Of a DNA stretch of 64,000 bases, positions 57,766 through 64,000 are shown piece by piece. The stretch is from contig NZ_JAHXZR010000010.1 in NCBI RefSeq assembly GCF_019740315.1, positions 124,001 to 188,000 of the forward strand, in the 5' to 3' direction. Under the pieces are notes generated by a model that was given only the letters and a program-made list of their open reading frames with translations, was not told the DNA's origin and did not search any database. Each line of letters opens with the position of its first letter. Within the stretch, counting starts at the first letter, position 1. Made by a program: the position numbers and the translations under genes. The DNA is from Oceanobacter mangrovi. GTDB lineage: Bacteria; Pseudomonadota; Gammaproteobacteria; Pseudomonadales; Oceanobacteraceae.

Positions 57766-57793
57766 CTAAAAAGCCCCTGGCATGAGGGGCTTT
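57766..57793 (-). terminator. Rho-independent terminator after tRNA-Leu
   Basis: AAAGCCCCT (57770-57778) pairs with AGGGGCTTT (57785-57793), followed on the minus strand by T residues. It ends the tRNA transcript. Confidence 0.85.
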
Positions 57794-57872
57794 AAGACAG
57801 TTGAGCCCGCGCATTGTAGTGCTTTTGAGCTCAAAAAGCGAACCGGATAGCGTTCCGGCTCCTTGGCTAGGT

Positions 57873-57958
57873 TGGTGCGGATAGCGAGACTCGAACTCGC
57901 ACGAGCTTAGCTCACCACCCCCTCAAGATGGCGTGTCTACCAATTCCACCACATCCGC
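57873..57958 (-). tRNA. tRNA-Leu(GAG)
   Basis: An 86-nt class II tRNA including the encoded CCA. Acceptor ends pair G-C-G-G-A-T-(G) with (T)-A-T-C-C-G-C. The anticodon loop TTGAGGG carries GAG, the D-loop has G-A-A-T-T-G-G-T-A-G-A-C, and the T-loop has G-T-T-C-G-A-G-T-C. It sits between secG and rimP, as in Pseudomonas-like relatives. Confidence 0.97.
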
Positions 57959-57982
57959 AACAAAACTCGACCAGATACTCTG

Positions 57983-58369
57983 TTAGTTGCTTTGTTCAAC
58001 AGCCGGAGTATCCGCCGCAGACGCATCCATCACTGGGGCGTCAGAAGCAGGCGCGTATTCTTCCACAAGTGGGGTGTCTTTCTCAAGCTTTTCAATCACT
58101 TCTTTTGAAGGAATTCCTACATCAGAGGAATTTTCAGCGTGTTGCTTGGCAAAAATACCCAAACCGAGGCTTGTTACAAAGAATGCAGCAGCCAGCCACG
58201 CAGTTGTGCGGCTGAGAAAGTTACCGGAACCACTACTACCAAAGACAGTCTGGGAAGCGCCGCCACCAAATGATGCGCCAGCGTCCGCGCCTTTGCCCTG
58301 TTGCATCATGACAAAACCAATAATGCCAAGTGCCAACAGAATGTGAACTACAAGTACGATCGATTCCAT
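57983..58369 (-). CDS. secG: Preprotein translocase subunit SecG
   Basis: A 128-aa inner-membrane subunit of SecYEG that helps SecA-driven export. Two helices (about 3-20 and 52-72) flank the conserved G-K-G-A-D-A-G-A-S-F-G-G-G. The C-terminal tail is long, acidic and Ala/Pro-rich (about 80-128), longer than in E. coli. Lies between tpiA and the tRNA gene. Confidence 0.97.
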   Translation of the reverse strand: MESIVLVVHILLALGIIGFVMMQQGKGADAGASFGGGASQTVFGSSGSGNFLSRTTAWLAAAFFVTSLGLGIFAKQHAENSSDVGIPSKEVIEKLEKDTPLVEEYAPASDAPVMDASAADTPAVEQSN

Positions 58370-58381
58370 AGTAACCCAAAC

Positions 58382-59122
58382 TTATGCGGTACAAATTTTC
58401 AAAAAGTGTTCGGCATCCAGTGAAGCACCACCAACCAAACCACCATCAATATCTTGCTGGGAAAACAACTCGGCTGCAGTTGCAGAATTCACACTACCGC
58501 CGTACAACACCCGGGTCTGCTCGGCAATTTGCTCACTGCGAGCGGCCAGCTGACCACGAATAAAGGCATGCATGGATTGCGCTTGCTCCGGCGTTGCAGT
58601 TTCACCGGTACCAATCGCCCAGACAGGCTCATAGGCAACTACCAGCTGACACCAGTCATCGTCAGACAACTGTTCCAGAGCCAGTTGCAACTGTGCAGCA
58701 ACAACACTTTCTGCAGCGCCAGACTGGCGCTGTTCGAGCGTTTCACCAACGCACAAAATCACTTTCAGACCACAAGCCAGTGCCCGACGCATCTTCGCCA
58801 GCACCAGCTCGTCTGTTTCACCAAACAGCGCGCGCCGTTCTGAGTGTCCGAGGATGACGTATTCGCAACCGAGGTCACGCACCATCGCCGCAGACACTTC
58901 ACCAGTGAAAGCACCACTCTCTTCAAGAGCGCAATTCTGGGCACCCAGCAGTAACCGACCAGCAGCTACAGCTTCCTGAAACTGCCCAAGATATGGAAAA
59001 GGAGGACACACAAGTACATCACGACCGGCAACCGCTGTATCTGCCATCGCAGCCAGCCATTCGCCAGTCGAGCTGATCGAGGCGTTCATTTTCCAGTTTC
59101 CGGCAATCATCAAGCGACGCAC
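58382..59122 (-). CDS. tpiA: Triose-phosphate isomerase
   Basis: A 246-aa TIM-barrel enzyme interconverting glyceraldehyde-3-phosphate and dihydroxyacetone phosphate. Catalytic Lys is in A-G-N-W-K-M-N, His in I-L-G-H-S-E-R-R, Glu in V-A-Y-E-P-V-W-A-I-G-T-G, with G-G-S-V-N and G-G-L-V-G-G-A-S-L phosphate-binding loops. A GTG start at 59122 gives the usual M-R-R beginning. Next gene is secG, 12 bases away. Confidence 0.97.
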   Translation of the reverse strand: MRRLMIAGNWKMNASISSTGEWLAAMADTAVAGRDVLVCPPFPYLGQFQEAVAAGRLLLGAQNCALEESGAFTGEVSAAMVRDLGCEYVILGHSERRALFGETDELVLAKMRRALACGLKVILCVGETLEQRQSGAAESVVAAQLQLALEQLSDDDWCQLVVAYEPVWAIGTGETATPEQAQSMHAFIRGQLAARSEQIAEQTRVLYGGSVNSATAAELFSQQDIDGGLVGGASLDAEHFLKICTA

Positions 59123-59187
59123 GGGATACCCCCAAAATTCAAAGAGCGCAGATACTATCCAAGATGCCGCCCTGAGACAAGCCGTTC

Positions 59188-60525
59188 TCAGGGACGATTC
59201 AGTTCAACCTCGACCACCGCAGCCAATTCAGTCGCCATTGCGGACGCCAACTGATCCGTTTCCGCCTCCACCATCACCCGCACAACCGGCTCGGTGCCAG
59301 ATGGTCGTAACAGCACCCTGCCCTTGCCCGCCAGCCGGGTTTCAGCATCGGCAACCGCACTGTTGATAGCGGCATTATTGACATCCGCCGATGGACTGCG
59401 TTTCACGTTGATCATGACTTGCGGCATCTTTTGCATACCTTGCTGCCAGTCATAGAGGGATTTGCCGGTCTCCATCAGCGCCTGCAACACCTGCAAGGCC
59501 GCAACAATACCGTCGCCAGTAGTCTGAACATCCAAAGCCAGCAAATGACCAGACGACTCACCACCCAAACGCCAGCCGTTTTCTTCCAGCAGCTGCAATA
59601 CATAACGGTCACCAACCCTGGCCCGCAGGAACGGCACATCCAATTGCTGCATTGCCAGTTCGAGCCCCATATTGCTCATCAGGGTACCAACAACACCACC
59701 TTGCAAACGTCCACAGGTCTTCGCATGAGCCGCCATGATGTAAAGTAGCTGATCGCCATCAACGATGTTGCCACGATGATCAACCATCACCACCCGGTCA
59801 CCATCGCCATCAAAGGCAATCCCCAGATCCGCACTTTCAGCCAACACCCGCTCTTGCAAAGCCTGCGGTTCCGTCGAGCCGACCTGATTATTGATGTTGA
59901 GACCGTCCGGCTGATTACCCAGTACCACCACCTCTGCACCCAACTCAGCAAAAACCGCCGGAGCAATGCTGTAGGTAGCGCCATGAGCACAGTCCAATAC
60001 CAGCTTCATACCACGCAGGTTCAATGCACTGACAGTACCCTTGCAGAATTCAATGTAACGTCCGGCGGCGTCCGCAATGCGGGTGGCCTTGCCCAACTGA
60101 CGAGAGTCGACGCAAGTCATATCCCGCTGCAAATATTCTTCTATCGCCGCTTCGGTGTCATCGGGCAGCTTCTGTCCGGCACCAGAAAAAAACTTGATGC
60201 CATTATCGTAATAGGGATTGTGTGATGCACTGATGACAATACCCGCCTGAGCCCGGAAAGTACGGGTCAGATAGGCAATGCCAGGCGTTGGAATCGGCCC
60301 CAGCAGAGCAATATCAACACCAGCGGCAGACAAGCCAGCTTCCAGAGCAGATTCGAACATATATCCAGAGATACGAGTATCCTTGCCGATCAGAATGCGG
60401 CTACGCCCCTGCTGGGCAAACACCTTGCCTGCTGCCCAGCCCAACTTCATGACAAAATCCGGCGTAATCGGATAGTCACCGACACGGCCACGAATACCAT
60501 CAGTGCCAAAAAATTTTCTCGCCAT
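59188..60525 (-). CDS. glmM: Phosphoglucosamine mutase
   Basis: A 445-aa enzyme converting glucosamine-6-phosphate to glucosamine-1-phosphate for UDP-GlcNAc, hence for peptidoglycan and LPS. The active-site serine is in [12 protein letters not shown], the metal loop is D-G-D-G-D-R, and the sugar-binding G-G-E-S-S-G-H and R-P-S-G-T-E-P are present. Its ATG is separated by one base from the folP stop, so the two are coupled. Confidence 0.98.
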   Translation of the reverse strand: MARKFFGTDGIRGRVGDYPITPDFVMKLGWAAGKVFAQQGRSRILIGKDTRISGYMFESALEAGLSAAGVDIALLGPIPTPGIAYLTRTFRAQAGIVISASHNPYYDNGIKFFSGAGQKLPDDTEAAIEEYLQRDMTCVDSRQLGKATRIADAAGRYIEFCKGTVSALNLRGMKLVLDCAHGATYSIAPAVFAELGAEVVVLGNQPDGLNINNQVGSTEPQALQERVLAESADLGIAFDGDGDRVVMVDHRGNIVDGDQLLYIMAAHAKTCGRLQGGVVGTLMSNMGLELAMQQLDVPFLRARVGDRYVLQLLEENGWRLGGESSGHLLALDVQTTGDGIVAALQVLQALMETGKSLYDWQQGMQKMPQVMINVKRSPSADVNNAAINSAVADAETRLAGKGRVLLRPSGTEPVVRVMVEAETDQLASAMATELAAVVEVELNRP

Positions 60526-60526
60526 T

Positions 60527-61369
60527 TCAGACTCCCAGAGTCGCTGAAACCACCTTCAGCGCTTCAACGGTCTCTTTGACATCATGTACACGAATAATTC
60601 GTGCACCATTCATTGCGCAGATCGCGGCAGCAGTCACACTGCCAATCAAACGCTGATCGGCCACTTCAACACCGGTAGCCTCAGCGATCATGCGCTTGCG
60701 TGACAAACCAGTCAGGATAGGTAATTTCATTGCCTCAAACTCAGCTAGTCGACGCAGCAGTTCATAATTATGGACCGCTGTCTTGCCAAAGCCGAAGCCC
60801 GGGTCAATCACCAGTAATTCACGACGAATCCCCGCTTCCAGGCAAGCGGCTATACGCTGTTCCAGATAGCAGTAAACATCGTCAAAGACAGAATCGTAGG
60901 CAGGTGCATCCTGCATGGTGTCAGGCTTGCCTTTCATATGCATCAGACAGACCGGCAAACCGCTGGCCGCCGCCGCCGCCAGAGCACCAGGTCGCTCCAA
61001 GGCCCGCACATCATTGATCAAGTGCGCACCTGCCGCCGCCGAGGCGGTAATCACTTCCGGTGTACTGGTATCAACAGAAATCGCCACATCCAGTCGTGCA
61101 GCAATCGCCTCAACTACAGGCACAACCCGCTGTAGCTCTTCTTCGACAGAAACGGGGTCAGCCCCCGGACGGGTTGACTCGCCACCTACATCAATCATGC
61201 CTGCGCCATCCAGAACCATTTGTTCAGCATGACGAAGCGCTTGATCCAGAGAATTGAAACGACCACCATCCGAAAAGGAATCCGGTGTTGTATTAAGAAT
61301 GCCCATCACTACCGGGCGAGCCAGTGACAACTGGCGATTACCACATTCCAGAATCACGTGAATATCCAA
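60527..61369 (-). CDS. folP: Dihydropteroate synthase
   Basis: A 280-aa enzyme joining p-aminobenzoate and dihydropterin pyrophosphate in folate synthesis; it is the sulfonamide target. Motifs [33 protein letters not shown] and D-P-G-F-G-F-G-K-T are all present. The start is TTG 61369 or possibly a nearby downstream GTG; neither has a strong ribosome site. Follows ftsH, as in E. coli, and is coupled to glmM. Confidence 0.97.
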   Translation of the reverse strand: MDIHVILECGNRQLSLARPVVMGILNTTPDSFSDGGRFNSLDQALRHAEQMVLDGAGMIDVGGESTRPGADPVSVEEELQRVVPVVEAIAARLDVAISVDTSTPEVITASAAAGAHLINDVRALERPGALAAAAASGLPVCLMHMKGKPDTMQDAPAYDSVFDDVYCYLEQRIAACLEAGIRRELLVIDPGFGFGKTAVHNYELLRRLAEFEAMKLPILTGLSRKRMIAEATGVEVADQRLIGSVTAAAICAMNGARIIRVHDVKETVEALKVVSATLGV

Positions 61370-61440
61370 TTGAATCGATTAGGGGGCAGATACTGCAATA
61401 GCACCAACAGTACTGCAATGTTCGGGAGCAACCCCAGCGT

Positions 61441-61467
61441 AAAACGAGAAAAGCGGCTTGCGCCGCT
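61441..61467 (-). terminator. Rho-independent terminator of ftsH
   Basis: On the minus strand AGCGGC / GCCGCT with a GCAA loop (61452-61467) is followed by a T-rich stretch. It lies between ftsH and folP, so folP is only partly dependent on ftsH transcription. Confidence 0.8.
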
Positions 61468-61495
61468 CTCTCATCTGGTAACCGGCAAGTCCGGC

Positions 61496-63424
61496 TTATT
61501 GATCGCGAGCTGGTGCAGCTGCCGCAGAATCATCGTCATCGGAAGCCATGTCGCGGGTTTCCTGCAATGGCGCAGACGGGCCATTGTTGGAGGATCCCTT
61601 GTCGCTCCAGGACTTCGGCGGACGCGGCTTGCGGCCGGACATGATGTCATCAATCTGGTCTGCGTCGATGGTTTCATATTCCATCAAGGCATCCTTCATC
61701 ATTTCCAGCTTGTCGCGGTTTTCCTCAAGAATGGTAGTGGAACGCTGGTAACAACGATCCAGCAGACTCCTGACCTCAGAATCGATCAATCGCGCAGTGT
61801 CTTCTGACAGGTGGGCCATTTGCGCGCCACCACTCGAACCCAGATAACCGTTCTGTTCGTCTTCCGTGTACAGCTGGGCACCCAGCTTTTCAGACAGACC
61901 CCATTTGGTGACGTAGTTGCGGGCATATTTGGTTGCACGCTCAATGTCATTTGAGGCACCGGTTGTCACACCGTCTTTACCGAGTGTCATTTCTTCGGCA
62001 ATACGCCCGCCGTACAGGGAACAGATATTGCTTTCAATACCACGCTTACTGATGGAGTTACGGTCTTCTTCCGGCAGGAACATGGTGACACCCAGGGCCC
62101 GGCCACGCGGAATAATGGAAACCTTATAAACAGGATCGTGTTCAGGAACCAGACGACCAACAATGGCATGGCCAGCTTCGTGGTAAGCAGTATTAGTCTT
62201 TTCCTTTTCGGACATGACCATACTCTTGCGCTCGGCACCCATCAGGATCTTGTCCTTGGCCTTTTCGAACTCTTCCATACCAACGCGACTGTGGTTGGCA
62301 CGGGCAGCAAACAAGGCCGCTTCGTTACACAGGTTGGCCAGGTCGGCGCCCGAGAAGCCTGGCGTACCGCGGGCAATCAGGGATGCATTAACATCGTCAT
62401 CCACTGGCAGCTTACGCATATGCACTTTCAGGATCTGCTCACGACCACGAATATCCGGCAAACCAACAACCACCTGACGGTCAAAACGTCCAGGACGCAG
62501 CAGCGCAGGGTCCAGCACGTCAGGACGGTTGGTTGCAGCGATCACAATAATGCCGTCGTTGACTTCAAAGCCGTCCATCTCGACCAGCAGCTGGTTCAGA
62601 GTCTGTTCGCGCTCGTCGTTACCACCGCCAATGCCAACACCACGGGAGCGCCCTACGGCATCGATTTCGTCGATAAAGATAATACAAGGAGCCTGCTTCT
62701 TGGCTTGCTCGAACATGTCGCGCACACGGGATGCACCAACACCAACGAACATCTCCACGAAGTCGGAACCGGAAATAGAGAAGAACGGCACACGGGCTTC
62801 ACCAGCAATCGCCTTGGCCAGCAAGGTTTTACCAGTACCAGGCTGACCGACCATCAAGACGCCGCGTGGAATCTTGCCTCCGAGGCGCTGGTACTTGCCT
62901 GGGTCGCGCAGGAATTCGACCAGCTCCTTAACGTCTTCCTTCGCTTCGTCGCAACCGGCAACGTCTTCAAAGGTAGTCTTGATCTGGTCTTCGCTCAGCA
63001 GTTTGGCCTTGCTCTTGCCAAATGCCATTGGGCCACCACGGCCACTGCCGCCACCCTGCATCTGTCGCATGAAGAACATGAACACCGCCAGAATGATCAG
63101 AATTGGCAACGAGGCAAGCAGCAGCTGGGTAAAGAAACCCTGTTTCTCCGGCTTTTCACCAACTACCTTGACCTGATTATTCAGCAGTGTGTCCATCAGC
63201 TTGTCATCGTAGGCAGGCAGCACAGTCTCGAAGGACTCACCATTGGTGCTGGTCCCGGTAATCGTTTGACCTGAAATGGTTACCCGCTCCACCTGGCCGC
63301 TTTCAACGGCGGTAATGAAGTCGGAGTAAGACAATTCCTGACCGCGTCCTACGTTCTGGAAATTGTTAAATACCATCATCAGGACGGCAGCAATGACTGC
63401 CCACAAGATGAAATTCTTTGCCAT
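61496..63424 (-). CDS. ftsH: Membrane AAA+ zinc protease FtsH
   Basis: A 642-aa inner-membrane protease for quality control and short-lived regulators such as RpoH and LpxC. Two N-terminal helices (about 5-22 and 100-120) flank a periplasmic domain. The AAA+ part has Walker A G-P-G-T-G-K-T-type (here G-Q-P-G-T-G-K-T), Walker B I-I-F-I-D-E-I-D, and a second region of homology; the protease has H-E-A-G-H. The C-terminal tail is Ser/Asp/Ala-rich. ATG 63424 was chosen over GTG 63433. Follows rlmE as in E. coli. Confidence 0.98.
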   Translation of the reverse strand: MAKNFILWAVIAAVLMMVFNNFQNVGRGQELSYSDFITAVESGQVERVTISGQTITGTSTNGESFETVLPAYDDKLMDTLLNNQVKVVGEKPEKQGFFTQLLLASLPILIILAVFMFFMRQMQGGGSGRGGPMAFGKSKAKLLSEDQIKTTFEDVAGCDEAKEDVKELVEFLRDPGKYQRLGGKIPRGVLMVGQPGTGKTLLAKAIAGEARVPFFSISGSDFVEMFVGVGASRVRDMFEQAKKQAPCIIFIDEIDAVGRSRGVGIGGGNDEREQTLNQLLVEMDGFEVNDGIIVIAATNRPDVLDPALLRPGRFDRQVVVGLPDIRGREQILKVHMRKLPVDDDVNASLIARGTPGFSGADLANLCNEAALFAARANHSRVGMEEFEKAKDKILMGAERKSMVMSEKEKTNTAYHEAGHAIVGRLVPEHDPVYKVSIIPRGRALGVTMFLPEEDRNSISKRGIESNICSLYGGRIAEEMTLGKDGVTTGASNDIERATKYARNYVTKWGLSEKLGAQLYTEDEQNGYLGSSGGAQMAHLSEDTARLIDSEVRSLLDRCYQRSTTILEENRDKLEMMKDALMEYETIDADQIDDIMSGRKPRPPKSWSDKGSSNNGPSAPLQETRDMASDDDDSAAAAPARDQ

Positions 63425-63487
63425 GGTCGGCACTACCTCTCTGTTACCGGCTATTCAGCCGTTATTCCATCCAAGCTTAGCAAGCAT

Positions 63488-64000
63488 CTACTCGCCACGG
63501 AAACCTTTGGCGACCACATAAACCTCGCGCGAACGTGGCCGTGATGCCTTGGGCTTGCGAATCAAGACCTTGGCAAATGACCCCCGAAGCTCTTTCAGGT
63601 AGTCATCATACCCTTCTCCCTGGAACACTTTGGCAACAAAGTTACCATTCGGTGCCAGCACCTGACGGGCCATGTCCAGCGCCAATTCAACCAGATACAT
63701 GGAGCCTGGCTGATCAATTGAGCTAACCCCACTCATATTGGGGGCCATATCAGAAATTACAAGTTCGACCGGCTTATTGCCAATTCGATCCATCAGAGCA
63801 TTGAAAACCGATTCTTCCGTAAAATCGCCCTGAATAAAATCGACTCCTGCTATCGAGTCCATAGGCAGGATATCGGAAGCAATGACAGTACCGTGATCAC
63901 CGACCCTCTGCACCACCACCTGTGACCAACCACCCGGCGCTGAACCGAGGTCAACCACAGTCATGCCCTTGCGCATCAGCTCATCTTTTTCGTCCAGCTC
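63488..64000 (-). CDS. rlmE: 23S rRNA 2'-O-methyltransferase, 5' end outside window
   Basis: The C-terminal 170 residues of RlmE (FtsJ), which methylates U2552 of 23S rRNA with S-adenosylmethionine. The frame stays open to the end of the window, so the start is missing. The SAM site [10 protein letters not shown], the catalytic D in S-D-M-A-P-N-M-S-G and K in V-A-K-V-F-Q-G-E-G are present, and the end K-P-x-A-S-R-x-R-S-R-E-V-Y matches the family. Located just upstream of ftsH on the same strand. Confidence 0.96.
   Translation of the reverse strand, partial: ELDEKDELMRKGMTVVDLGSAPGGWSQVVVQRVGDHGTVIASDILPMDSIAGVDFIQGDFTEESVFNALMDRIGNKPVELVISDMAPNMSGVSSIDQPGSMYLVELALDMARQVLAPNGNFVAKVFQGEGYDDYLKELRGSFAKVLIRKPKASRPRSREVYVVAKGFRGE

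Overview
The window is chromosomal DNA of a gammaproteobacterium. Gene content, gene order (rpsP-rimM-trmD-rplS; folP-glmM-tpiA-secG-tRNA-Leu-rimP-nusA-infB-rbfA-truB-rpsO-pnp; ftsH next to rlmE; purL divergent from mltF) and moderate GC resemble the marine Oceanospirillales / Pseudomonas-like branch. The genus cannot be fixed from the sequence alone. No phage, insertion sequence, integrase or CRISPR array was found.

Layout. 1-3726: the end of a GGDEF-EAL protein, a double-hairpin repeat, and a MocR-type regulator divergent from a small membrane protein. 3813-6346: a three-gene, translationally coupled minus-strand operon encoding a MotA/ZorA-like channel with a long coiled-coil tail, a MotB/ZorB-like OmpA-domain protein and a small unrecognised protein. 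This is the best candidate for an undescribed system. 6487-8119: two tandem YbjQ-family proteins followed by an M48 metalloprotease. 8116-13714: an amidohydrolase (8-oxoguanine deaminase-like) divergent from an NMT1/THI5-like ABC importer and an Fe(II)/2-oxoglutarate oxygenase, probably one catabolic locus for a nitrogen-containing heterocycle. 13812-24806: a REP doublet, trxB, a chemoreceptor split into a PAS protein and an MCP-CZB protein, a PIN-PhoH ATPase with a repeat-bearing leader, a LOG protein, a CPA2 antiporter and a large outer-membrane HExxH / beta-propeller / barrel protein. 24918-30672: truC, then a 1.18-kb AT-rich gene-free region with clustered DnaA boxes between two convergent genes, then dsbC, rplS, trmD, rimM and rpsP. 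30776-44329: purL, mltF, tadA, an ExbB-like channel without visible partners, YciH, a histidine kinase, an Lrp/AsnC regulator divergent from leuA, and a CoA-transferase. 44330-48157: a VRR-NUC nuclease and a 657-residue unrecognised protein. 48338-64000: an all-minus block of core translation, RNA, cell-wall and protein quality-control genes, ending in a truncated rlmE.

How the genes work together. The right half is housekeeping: ribosome maturation (rimM, trmD, rimP, rbfA, truB), initiation and elongation factors (infB, nusA), RNA decay (pnp), secretion (secG), central metabolism (tpiA), envelope and folate precursors (glmM, folP) and membrane proteolysis (ftsH). The left half is accessory: envelope motors, metalloproteases, a transporter-oxygenase-deaminase cluster and signalling proteins. 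Product names rest on recognised motifs and family resemblance read by eye. No database search was run, so assignments of the small unknown proteins and of regulatory sites are inference.
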